From Alteromonas sp. RKMC-009 (GTDB lineage: Bacteria; Pseudomonadota; Gammaproteobacteria; Enterobacterales; Alteromonadaceae), in the NCBI RefSeq assembly GCF_003584565.2, contig NZ_CP031010.1, forward strand, positions 1,550,001 through 1,614,000: a stretch of DNA of 64,000 nt, read 5' to 3'. The notes below the pieces were generated by a model that worked only from the letters and a program-made list of their open reading frames with translations, was not told the origin of the DNA and made no database searches. How positions within the stretch are numbered: the stretch's first letter is position 1; the number at the start of each line of letters is the position of its first letter. Shown in pieces: positions 26,446-34,417 of the stretch. The position numbers and the translations under genes were made by a program.

Positions 26446-27552
26446 ATGTCACAAGTCGATTACTCTTATAATCCGCTGGGCTCAGACGGTTTCGAATTCG
26501 TTGAATATACTGCTGCCGATGAAAAAGGTATTGCGGCCCTTAAAGATCTTTTTTCATCACTGGGTTTTGCTGAGGTAGCCAGCCACCGTTCCAAGCGTGT
26601 GTGGTTGTATCGCCAGGGTGATATCAATTTCATTGTTAATGCTGAACCGGCATCTCAGGCTGAAGAGTTTGCCAAATTGCGGGGCCCCAGTGTTTGCGGC
26701 ATGGCCTTCCGCGTTAAAGATGCAGGAATTGCGATGAAGCACGCACTGGCAAACGGCGCGAAGCAATTCGTGGGCAATCTGGGACCCATGGAACTGAACA
26801 TTCCTGCCGTTTATGGTATCGGCGAGAGCACGCTTTACTTTGTTGACCGCTACGGTGATGACAGCATTTACGACGTAGATTTCACCTTTTATGACGACTG
26901 GCAGGCAAGAATGGAAAAAGCCGGGGCCGGCCTGAGTTTTGTCGATCATCTCACTCACAATGTCCGCAGAGGTAACATGGCGTTGTGGGCCAATTTCTAC
27001 GAGAACATCGGCAACTTTCGCGAGATCCGGTACTTTGATATAGAAGGCAAACTCACCGGCCTGGTGAGCAAAGCGATGACGTCTCCCTGCGGTAAAATTC
27101 GTATTCCTATTAATGAATCGTCTGACGATAAATCACAGATTGAAGAGTTTATCCGTGAATATAACGGCGAAGGTATTCAGCACATCGCATTAGCCACTGA
27201 CGACATCTATCAGACAGTCAGAGATCTGAAAGCCAGAGGAATGCGCTTTATGGATACGCCGGATACTTACTATGAGGGCGTGGATGCCCGTGTGCAGGGG
27301 CATGGTGAAGATTTGAATATGCTCAAAGAATTGCGCATTTTAATCGATGGTGCACCAATGAAAGATGGCATTTTGCTGCAAATTTTTACCGATACAGTCA
27401 TTGGCCCTGTGTTTTTTGAAATTATCCAGCGCAAGGGCAACGAAGGATTTGGCGAAGGGAATTTCAAAGCGTTATTCGAGTCTATAGAACTCGACCAGAT
27501 CCGTCGTGGCGTTTTAGACGGCCAGGCGCAGGACGTGAAAGAAAATGCGTAA
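26446..27552 (+). CDS. hpd: 4-hydroxyphenylpyruvate dioxygenase
   Basis: Converts 4-hydroxyphenylpyruvate to homogentisate. 368 residues in two vicinal-oxygen-chelate halves. Fe(II) ligands are H168 (VDHLTHNV), H246 (IQHIALAT) and E325 (PVFFEIIQR). RBS GTGAGGA is 8 nt upstream. First gene of the hpd-hmgA-fahA-maiA operon; its end overlaps hmgA by 8 nt. Confidence 0.97.
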   Translation: MSQVDYSYNPLGSDGFEFVEYTAADEKGIAALKDLFSSLGFAEVASHRSKRVWLYRQGDINFIVNAEPASQAEEFAKLRGPSVCGMAFRVKDAGIAMKHALANGAKQFVGNLGPMELNIPAVYGIGESTLYFVDRYGDDSIYDVDFTFYDDWQARMEKAGAGLSFVDHLTHNVRRGNMALWANFYENIGNFREIRYFDIEGKLTGLVSKAMTSPCGKIRIPINESSDDKSQIEEFIREYNGEGIQHIALATDDIYQTVRDLKARGMRFMDTPDTYYEGVDARVQGHGEDLNMLKELRILIDGAPMKDGILLQIFTDTVIGPVFFEIIQRKGNEGFGEGNFKALFESIELDQIRRGVLDGQAQDVKENA

Positions 27553-28693
27553 CTGGATCCGGTTTCCGGCTGCGCAGGGGACGCACTCAAAGCAGGCCCA
27601 CGCCGATTTTCCGGAAGAGGGCATTTATGAACGTGAAATTGGTCGCAGTGGCTTTTTTGGCCCTGCGAGCCATTTACATCATAAACATGCGCCGACCGGT
27701 TGGATTGACTGGGAGGGGGATTTACGACCCCGCGCCTTCGACCTGAATAAGTTGCCCCGTGATGCAGAGCAGGGGCCTTTTTCAGCTCCTCTGATCCTCG
27801 GCAATGCCCACTGTAAATACCGCTTATGGCATTGCAATACTGCCATGCCGCGCCTTGCCCGTAATGCTGACGGTGACGACTTATTGTTCATACATGAAGG
27901 TGAAGGTGAACTGTTCTGTGATTACGGACATCTGCCGGTGACCGCCGGTGACTATGTGCTTATTCCCCGCTCCACGCTATGGCGGCTGGAGCCGGCAAAG
28001 CCCATGACCATGTTAATGATTGAAGCGACTAACGAAGCGTATCAGTTGCCGGATAAAGGCATGCTGGGGGGGCAGGCTATTTTCGACCCCGCCGTGCTGG
28101 AAATACCGCAAATCAATGACAGGTTTATCGGCCAGCAAGACGAGAATAACTGGCAGGTAGAGGTGAAACGGGGCAATAAGGTGTCTGTGATCACTTATCC
28201 GTTTAATCCCCTCGATGCCATTGGCTGGCATGGTGAAGTGTGTGTAGTCAAGCTGAACTGGCGGGACATCAGACCTTTAATGAGTCACCGTTATCACTTG
28301 CCACCGTCAGCGCATACCACCTTTGTGGCCCCGCGTTTTGTTGTCTGTACCTTTGTACCACGGCCAATAGAAAGTGACCCCGGCGCTTTGAAGGTGCCGT
28401 TTTATCACAATAACGACGATTATGATGAAGTACTGTTCTACCACGAAGGTGACTTTTTCAGCCGTGACAACATTGAAAAAGGCATGGTGACTTTTCATCC
28501 GGCAGGGTTCACTCACGGCCCCCATCCAAAAGCCTTTGCAGCCGGTCGTGCCCATAAGAAGAAATTTACTGATGAAGTCGCCGTGATGCTGGATACCCGT
28601 GACGCGCTGGAGATGGGGGATGCCGCGCTGGCGACAGAAAATCCGGAGTATGTGAATAGCTGGAAGACACCGGTGAAGGAGAATGAACAATGA
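27545..28693 (+). CDS. hmgA: Homogentisate 1,2-dioxygenase
   Basis: 382 residues, cupin-fold Fe(II) enzyme that opens the homogentisate ring to maleylacetoacetate. It contains HEGEGELFCDYG in the first cupin, and the ligand region YHEGDFFSRDN with FTHGPHPKAF in the second. It is shorter than the roughly 430-residue Pseudomonas/human form, as in related marine gammaproteobacteria. The start overlaps hpd by 8 nt and the stop overlaps fahA by 4 nt. Confidence 0.94.
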   Translation: MRNWIRFPAAQGTHSKQAHADFPEEGIYEREIGRSGFFGPASHLHHKHAPTGWIDWEGDLRPRAFDLNKLPRDAEQGPFSAPLILGNAHCKYRLWHCNTAMPRLARNADGDDLLFIHEGEGELFCDYGHLPVTAGDYVLIPRSTLWRLEPAKPMTMLMIEATNEAYQLPDKGMLGGQAIFDPAVLEIPQINDRFIGQQDENNWQVEVKRGNKVSVITYPFNPLDAIGWHGEVCVVKLNWRDIRPLMSHRYHLPPSAHTTFVAPRFVVCTFVPRPIESDPGALKVPFYHNNDDYDEVLFYHEGDFFSRDNIEKGMVTFHPAGFTHGPHPKAFAAGRAHKKKFTDEVAVMLDTRDALEMGDAALATENPEYVNSWKTPVKENEQ

Positions 28694-29700
28694 AATTTGC
28701 GACCTATAAAAATGGCAGCCGTGACGGTCAACTGATGCTGGTTTCAAGGGATTTGACCCGTACTGCTGCGGTACCGGATATCGCACTGACATTGCAACAC
28801 GCTCTGGACAACTGGGCGCAGGTTGCCGGCGCATTGCAGTCACGATATGAGCAATTAAATGATGGATTAGTTGACAGTGAGGCGTTCAAAGAAGAGCGCT
28901 GTGAGTCGCCTCTGCCACGTGCTTATCAGTGGGCTGACGGCAGTGCCTACGTGAATCATGTGGAACTGGTGCGTAAAGCCCGCGGTGCAGAAATGCCGGA
29001 GAGCTTCTGGACAGATCCGCTGATGTATCAGGGCGGGTCTGATGACTTCACCGGCCCCCGGGATGACGTTATTTTACCCAGTGATGATTGGGGTATTGAC
29101 TTTGAAGGGGAGGTGGCGGTTGTCACCGACGATGTGCCAATGGGATGTTGTGAAACTGTCGCGGCTGAACGCATCAGGTTGATTATGTTGGTGAATGATG
29201 TGTCACTCAGGGGGCTCATTCCAGGTGAACTGGCTAAGGGATTCGGATTCTTTCAGTCTAAGCCTGCCAGCAGTTTTTCACCGGTGGCGGTAACACCTGA
29301 CGAACTGGGTAGTGCATGGAACCAGGCACAGGTTTGCCTGCCATTACGCTCAACCTATAACGGCGAGTTATTCGGCATGCCCCATGCGGGCACCGACATG
29401 ACATTTAACTTCGCGCAACTGGTTGCGCATGCCGCGAAATCGCGTAATCTGGGAGCAGGAGCTATTATTGGCTCAGGTACCGTATCCAATAAACAGGGTA
29501 CGGACCATGGCAGCGCTGTAAAAGAAGGTGGTGTGGGTTATTCCTGTATTGCCGAAATCAGGATGATTGAAACCATCCGTGACGGCAAGCCATCCACTCC
29601 CTTTATGCAGTTTGGCGACAGGATCCGCATAGAGATGCTGGATGAGCAGGGACACAGTATCTTCGGCGCGATCGAACAACAGATTAAACCACTCAGCTAA
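28690..29700 (+). CDS. fahA: Fumarylacetoacetate hydrolase family protein
   Basis: 336 residues; splits fumarylacetoacetate into fumarate and acetoacetate, the last step of tyrosine catabolism. The FAH fold is marked by the metal-binding acidic run GIDFEGEVAVV, followed by VNDVSLRGLIPGELAKGFGF and the GSGTVSN segment. ATGA overlap with hmgA; ends 30 nt before maiA. Confidence 0.94.
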   Translation: MKFATYKNGSRDGQLMLVSRDLTRTAAVPDIALTLQHALDNWAQVAGALQSRYEQLNDGLVDSEAFKEERCESPLPRAYQWADGSAYVNHVELVRKARGAEMPESFWTDPLMYQGGSDDFTGPRDDVILPSDDWGIDFEGEVAVVTDDVPMGCCETVAAERIRLIMLVNDVSLRGLIPGELAKGFGFFQSKPASSFSPVAVTPDELGSAWNQAQVCLPLRSTYNGELFGMPHAGTDMTFNFAQLVAHAAKSRNLGAGAIIGSGTVSNKQGTDHGSAVKEGGVGYSCIAEIRMIETIRDGKPSTPFMQFGDRIRIEMLDEQGHSIFGAIEQQIKPLS

Positions 29701-29730
29701 CAAGAAGTGGCAAGCAAAAAAGGGCAAAAC

Positions 29731-30387
29731 ATGAGTCTGAAACTTTATGGTTACTGGCGTTCTTCGGCAACCTACCGGGTGCGCATTGCAATGAACCTGA
29801 AGGGGTTGGATTACGAATATGTACCGGTTCACCTGGTAAAAGAAGGCGGTGAACAAACTCATGAGGTGTTTAAGCGTCTGAATCCGGCGCAACTGGTACC
29901 TGCACTGGTGGATGACGACGAAGATTTCGTACTCAATCAGTCTCTCAGCATCATCGAATATCTGGATGAAAAGTACCCAGATACTTGCCGTCTGATCCCC
30001 GAACACGCGCTTGAAAGAGCACGGGTTCGCGGACTGGCCCATGATATTGCTATGGAAATGCAGCCGTTAGGAAACTTACGGGTGCTGAATGCATTACGGG
30101 ATGATTTCAATGCGGATGATGAAGACATTGCCGCATGGGTGCGTAAGTGGTCAGAAAAAGGCTTTCAGGCAATTGAACGTCGCCTGCAAACACAGGCAGG
30201 GAAGTACTGCTTTGATTTTAATGTCACCATGGCTGACGTTTGCCTGGTGCCCCAGGTCTATATTGCTAAGCGGTTTAAACTGGACATGACGCCATTTCCG
30301 CTTATCTCCAAAATTGTTGATAACTGTCTGGCGCTGGATGCGTTTGAAAAAGCGAGACCGGAGAATCAGCCGGACTGTCCTGAATAA
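29731..30387 (+). CDS. maiA: Maleylacetoacetate isomerase (zeta-class GST)
   Basis: 218 residues from ATG 29731. The frame is open to a GTG at 29707, but only 29731 begins at the family start (MSLKLYGYWRSSATYRVRIA). The SSATYRVRIA motif supplies the glutathione-activating Ser of zeta GSTs; the C-terminal helical domain follows from about residue 90. Cis-trans isomerises maleylacetoacetate. Last gene of the homogentisate operon. Confidence 0.95.
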   Translation: MSLKLYGYWRSSATYRVRIAMNLKGLDYEYVPVHLVKEGGEQTHEVFKRLNPAQLVPALVDDDEDFVLNQSLSIIEYLDEKYPDTCRLIPEHALERARVRGLAHDIAMEMQPLGNLRVLNALRDDFNADDEDIAAWVRKWSEKGFQAIERRLQTQAGKYCFDFNVTMADVCLVPQVYIAKRFKLDMTPFPLISKIVDNCLALDAFEKARPENQPDCPE

Positions 30388-30402
30388 CCATGACATAAAA
30401 AC

Positions 30403-30442
30403 AAAAAGCCCGTTGATACTGCCATGTATCAACGGGCTTTTT
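30403..30442. terminator. Bidirectional terminator between maiA and the Lrp-family gene
   Basis: AAAAAGCCCGTTGATAC / GTATCAACGGGCTTTTT with a short loop; A and T tracts on both sides suit both convergent genes. Confidence 0.9.
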
Positions 30443-30458
30443 CGTTTGTGATAACCGG

Positions 30459-30926
30459 TTACTGACTTTTTATTGGTAACTCTGTGGTGTTTTTCACCTG
30501 CTTCAATGCAAAAGTGGAGCTTAAGTGATCGACCAGTGGCAGATGGGTCAGCTTGGTTTTCAAAAGATATTCATACTCTTCAATGCTTTCAACAACCACT
30601 TTAAGAAGATAATCCTTCTCACCGCTGGTGGTATGGCATTCTACGATTTCATCGATTGACTGTACCGCCGCTTCGAAATCGGTGAGTGAATCTCCGTCGT
30701 GGTTTTTCAACGTCACGAAAATGAAAACCGATACGCCGAGATTCAGCTTTTTGCTGTTCAGCAGCGTCACTTTGCGAAGAATAATTCCTTCTGATTCCAT
30801 GCGTTTAACACGGCGCCAGCACGGCGTATGTGACAATCCGACCTTTTGACTCAAGTCGGCCATGGAGACAGTGGCATCCTGTTGAAGCACGCGAAGAATT
30901 TCGCGGTCAAATTTATCTAATTTCAT
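30459..30926 (-). CDS. Lrp/AsnC-family transcriptional regulator
   Basis: 155 residues. The N-terminal HTH is LDKFDREILRVLQQDATVSMADLSQKVGLSHTPCWRRVKRME in overview, with the RAM/AsnC ligand domain after it (VVESIEEYEYLLKTKLTHLP). It is divergent from the amino-acid dehydrogenase at 31123 with a perfect palindrome between, so it probably regulates that gene in response to an amino acid. Confidence 0.93.
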   Translation of the reverse strand: MKLDKFDREILRVLQQDATVSMADLSQKVGLSHTPCWRRVKRMESEGIILRKVTLLNSKKLNLGVSVFIFVTLKNHDGDSLTDFEAAVQSIDEIVECHTTSGEKDYLLKVVVESIEEYEYLLKTKLTHLPLVDHLSSTFALKQVKNTTELPIKSQ

Positions 30927-30977
30927 TAATCAGGCATCTCGTCAGGTGTATGATAATTATTATAACACTCACATAAT

Positions 30978-30997
30978 ACTAGGATATATATCCTAGT
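30978..30997. promoter_or_regulatory. Perfect 20-bp palindrome in the Lrp/dehydrogenase divergent region
   Basis: ACTAGGATATATATCCTAGT is fully self-complementary, 51 nt upstream of the regulator start and 125 nt upstream of the dehydrogenase start. A symmetric AT-centred dyad suits a dimeric Lrp-family protein. Confidence 0.6.
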
Positions 30998-31122
30998 CTA
31001 TAGTTCTTGTGAATAACCATATTTCCTCTTGTAAACATAGCTTGAAATTAATGCAAAATCTGTCCTCGTGATGTTCGGATAAGATAGCCGGGTTATCAGT
31101 CACGATCAGAAGAAGAAAATCC

Positions 31123-32178
31123 ATGTCAGTTTTTGAACATCCAGAGTTTGACAGTCACGAACATGTGGCATTTTTCCACGATGAAGCTTCGGGCTTAAAA
31201 GCGATTATTGCAGTGCATAATACGAATCTCGGTCCGGCATTAGGCGGTTGCAGAATGTGGCCGTATATCAACAGTCATGAAGCGCTGACAGATGTTCTCA
31301 GGCTTTCAAAAGGCATGACCTACAAGTCAGCTATGGCCAATCTGAAGCTGGGGGGCGGGAAGTCAGTGATAATCGGCGATCCCCGTAAGCACAAGTCTGA
31401 AGAAATGATGCTGGCTATGGGAAGGTTTGTTGATTCTCTGGGCGGCAAGTATTTCACAGCTGAAGATTCCGGTATTGCAGTGACTGATTTGAAAACCATG
31501 GCAACGCAGTCGGAATACATCACCGGTGTAAGTGCTAAGTATCATTACAATAATGAGCAGCCTGACGGCAATCCTGCTCCTTCAACAGCTTATGGTGTCT
31601 TCACCGGCTTGAAAGCAACAGTGGAACACGCGCTGAAAACAGATTTGAAAGGAGTGCGGGTGGCCATTCAGGGTGTTGGTCACGTGGGTTACCGTCTGGC
31701 GCAACATCTTCATGCCCACGGCGCTGAATTGTTTGTCACCGATATTTTCCCGGAAGGAGTTGAACGTGCCGTTTCTGAATTAGGTGCGACGGCGGTGAAG
31801 CCGGAAGAACTGTACGGACTGGACGTGGATGTGATTGCACCCTGTGCGCTTGGCGCATCCATTAATGATGAAACGGTGCCGGAAATAAAAGCTAAGGTGA
31901 TTGCCGGTGCTGCGAACAATCAGCTTGCCAGAGAATCTATGGGAGAAGTTCTTCGTCAAAAGGGCATTGTTTATGCGCCTGACTATGTGATTAATGCCGG
32001 TGGTGTGATTGATATTTATCACCAGCGCATGGAGTCATCCAGTGAAGCTATGCGTGAGCACATTGAGCAGATTGGCCTGACGCTGAAAGAAATCTATCAA
32101 CGTGCTGATTCTGATGAAAAAGCCACCAACATTGTGGCAAATGTCATCGCTGAAGAACGATTTAATCACAAGGCTTGA
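31123..32178 (+). CDS. Leu/Phe/Val (amino acid) dehydrogenase
   Basis: 351 residues of the Glu/Leu/Phe/Val dehydrogenase family; NAD-dependent oxidative deamination of a hydrophobic amino acid to its 2-oxoacid. The catalytic region GGCRMWPY...LKLGGGKSVI is N-terminal and the Rossmann loop is IQGVGHVGYRLA. Leucine dehydrogenase is the closest common name, but the aromatic-catabolism setting leaves phenylalanine possible. Its last codon overlaps the -35 of the ffs promoter. Confidence 0.9.
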   Translation: MSVFEHPEFDSHEHVAFFHDEASGLKAIIAVHNTNLGPALGGCRMWPYINSHEALTDVLRLSKGMTYKSAMANLKLGGGKSVIIGDPRKHKSEEMMLAMGRFVDSLGGKYFTAEDSGIAVTDLKTMATQSEYITGVSAKYHYNNEQPDGNPAPSTAYGVFTGLKATVEHALKTDLKGVRVAIQGVGHVGYRLAQHLHAHGAELFVTDIFPEGVERAVSELGATAVKPEELYGLDVDVIAPCALGASINDETVPEIKAKVIAGAANNQLARESMGEVLRQKGIVYAPDYVINAGGVIDIYHQRMESSSEAMREHIEQIGLTLKEIYQRADSDEKATNIVANVIAEERFNHKA

Positions 32179-32203
32179 AACTTCGTCTTCAAATCGTCAT
32201 AAT
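32175..32203 (+). promoter_or_regulatory. Probable promoter of the 4.5S RNA gene
   Basis: TTGAAA (32175-32180), 17-nt spacer, CATAAT (32198-32203). A start near 32210 would give a precursor with a leader of about 58 nt, to be trimmed at 32268. Confidence 0.55.
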
Positions 32204-32267
32204 TCGCCGCTCCTGAGGACAGCCGTCACGGCACAGTATCCGTTTTCAGGAGCACGCAAAGTTCAAT

Positions 32268-32376
32268 GGTGGGCCCTGGTCCTCTCGCAATGATACTCTG
32301 TGAACCCGGTCAGGCCCGGAAGGGAGCAGCCGCAGCAGACGACTCATGTGCCGGGATGTGGCTGGGGCCCGCCACC
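32268..32376 (+). ncRNA. ffs: Signal recognition particle 4.5S RNA
   Basis: About 109 nt. The terminal helix pairs GGTGGGCCC with GGGCCCGCCACC. The conserved apical domain reads GGTCAGGCCCGGAAGG...AGCAGCC with a GGAA tetraloop, the asymmetric loop GTGCCGGGATGTGGCTG, and CTCTCGCAA...ATACTCTGTGAACC, all as in E. coli 4.5S RNA. Partner of Ffh in cotranslational membrane targeting. Confidence 0.96.
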
Positions 32377-32384
32377 CAATCTCC

Positions 32385-32663
32385 TCACTCATCTGTTCGT
32401 TTCGATTTTGCCTGGTCCAGATACTTTATCGCCTTGTCCACGGCGTGTTCCACATTCATTTCCATTTGTTGCCTTTCACTCTGAGGAAGATAAAACGCCA
32501 TATCAACTTCAAAGCGGATATACCGTGGCGGTACCTGATTCAGCGCAAGGCAGCAAATATCTGCCAGATAGTCTGATGATTTAGTTTTATCAAGCTCCAG
32601 TTCGCTAAGCCGCTGCAAAACAAGGTGCTCATAATAGTTATGGATATCATCATCTAACTTCAT
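32385..32663 (-). CDS. ComFB-family small protein
   Basis: 92 residues. It contains NYYEHLVLQRL, DYLADICCLALNQVPPRYIRFEVDM, the core of the late-competence ComFB family; some ComFB proteins bind cyclic dinucleotides, but function in proteobacteria is unclear. AAGGA lies 8 nt before the ATG. Monocistronic, convergent with ffs. Confidence 0.85.
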   Translation of the reverse strand: MKLDDDIHNYYEHLVLQRLSELELDKTKSSDYLADICCLALNQVPPRYIRFEVDMAFYLPQSERQQMEMNVEHAVDKAIKYLDQAKSKRTDE

Positions 32664-32904
32664 AATTTTTCCTTTTTACTGGTAATTACTAAACTTACCC
32701 ATGTTGTCATGCTTACCTTAACAGGGTGTAAACCTGTTCTGCCAGCACAAAAATGCCCTGAGTCTGGCGCACAGTTCCCTCTACTGTTTATAGTTTGTTT
32801 CGTCTAAATGTCGAGAATTATCCGCCACATCAGCATGTTTAGCGGTGCGGCAATCAGTTTGATGTTCACGACAGTCGAACTCTCCTTACCAATAAGGCAG
32901 GAAT

Positions 32905-33993
32905 ATGAAAAGGAATACCACGCCGGTTTATTACGGCGATTATCTGCAACTGGATAAAATTTTAGGCGCACAGGGCCTGCAAAGTGAAAAGTATGGTGCT
33001 GCGGCCCACGATGAAATGCTATTCATCATTGTCCATCAGGTTTATGAACTGTGGTTTAAACAGGTACTGCATGAATTAAATGCGGTCATAGATACCTTCT
33101 CTCAGGACAAGGTAAAAGACGAACAACTTATCGAAGTGGTTCACCGTCTGCACCGTATAATTCAAATTCAGCAACTGATGAATGATCAGATATCAGTAAT
33201 GGGAACCATGACGCCGCAAGATTTCATGTCCTTCCGCGATTACCTCGTGCCTGCTTCGGGTTTTCAGAGTATTCAGTTCAAACGTCTGGAAATATCTCTT
33301 GGATTAAAGAGAGAGTTCAGAATCGACTTCGATAAACAGAGCTTTTATAACCGTCTGACAGATCAGGATCGTGCGTTGCTTGAAGCGCTGGAGTCAAAGG
33401 ACAGTCTGTTTGAACTGATTGACCGCTGGCTAAGCAGGCTACCGCTTCTCAAAAAAGATGAATTCACCTTCTGGCAGCATTATCAGGAAACTGCAGAAGC
33501 GCTGTTACTGCAAGACAAAGCCACTATCGAATCGACAGCACCCGATGAAGCATCACGGCGTCAGGAATTACATGACTGGCAGACTACAAGAGATGATTTT
33601 GCCGCGCTGTTCAACAATCAAAAATATAATGCGCTCAGAGAGAAGGGGACATTCAGACTCAGCCATGACGGCATGCTGGCAGCCTTGTTTATCAAGCAAT
33701 ATTCTCAGGAGCCTATATTTAATCTCCCATTTCAGGTGATTACCGCATTAACGGAGATTGATGAGAAGCTGACGATATGGCGATACCGCCATGCGATGAT
33801 GGTTCAGCGTATGATTGGCAGTAAAATAGGAACCGGAGGTTCGTCCGGACACCACTATCTCAAGCGGACTACAGAGTCGAATCGCATTTTTACTGATTTT
33901 TTCAACATGGCGTCTTTCTTATTACCTAAGGCAGCGCTTCCTCCATTGCCGGAAAATATCCGGAAGTACTGTGGCTTTTATTTAAGCGAATAG
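32905..33993 (+). CDS. kynA: Tryptophan 2,3-dioxygenase
   Basis: 362-residue haem enzyme that opens the indole ring to N-formylkynurenine. YGDYLQLDKIL and HDEMLFIIVHQVYELWFKQ at the N-terminus are the family signature with substrate-contacting residues; GTGGSSGHHYL holds the conserved loop near the C-terminus. Longer than the roughly 280-residue Pseudomonas/Ralstonia type and closer to the eukaryote-like form. No other kynurenine genes adjoin. AGGCAGGA precedes the ATG. Confidence 0.95.
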   Translation: MKRNTTPVYYGDYLQLDKILGAQGLQSEKYGAAAHDEMLFIIVHQVYELWFKQVLHELNAVIDTFSQDKVKDEQLIEVVHRLHRIIQIQQLMNDQISVMGTMTPQDFMSFRDYLVPASGFQSIQFKRLEISLGLKREFRIDFDKQSFYNRLTDQDRALLEALESKDSLFELIDRWLSRLPLLKKDEFTFWQHYQETAEALLLQDKATIESTAPDEASRRQELHDWQTTRDDFAALFNNQKYNALREKGTFRLSHDGMLAALFIKQYSQEPIFNLPFQVITALTEIDEKLTIWRYRHAMMVQRMIGSKIGTGGSSGHHYLKRTTESNRIFTDFFNMASFLLPKAALPPLPENIRKYCGFYLSE

Positions 33994-34417
33994 CATTGAT
34001 TCGTATTACCTGCACGCTTGCTTCATTTTTTGTATAGATAAATTTACGATATGATCAAATATATCGTATTAAGTTATTAAAATGTTACTTGATCGTGACT
34101 TCTATTTAACGCTGCAATGAAGAATATTTCCGAAATTTGCTTTTATAAGGATGAATGTTTTACGTAGTTGTATTTTTTAGTGTTTTCATCTCATTAAGTG
34201 TGGCTTTAATGTCCTTAAAGATGATTGATTTCCTAATAATGTAAAAATTCAAAAAAAATTTGAACTTTTGGAACTGACCCCCGCAAAGTAAGTTGACCGT
34301 CTGATAAGTATGTGGTTATTATCATCGCTGAGGTGTTATACCTTTTAATAATAAGTCGTGAAAAAACGATTTAATAACACACACACTAATTATTTTAGTG
34401 GTCCAGGGAGACAATAC
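33994..34417 (+). promoter_or_regulatory. AT-rich region upstream of the TonB-dependent receptor
   Basis: 424 nt without a gene. It holds an inverted repeat TACGATAT-N8-ATATCGTA at 34045-34068, and a likely promoter TTGACC (34293-34298), 17-nt spacer, TTATTA (34316-34321), giving a leader of about 90 nt. CCAGGGAGA is the ribosome-binding region of the receptor. No kynA terminator is obvious. Confidence 0.5.

Noticed and set aside
32266..32584. Plus-strand frames across the 4.5S RNA gene
   Set aside because: The sequence is accounted for by ffs and the opposite-strand ComFB gene.
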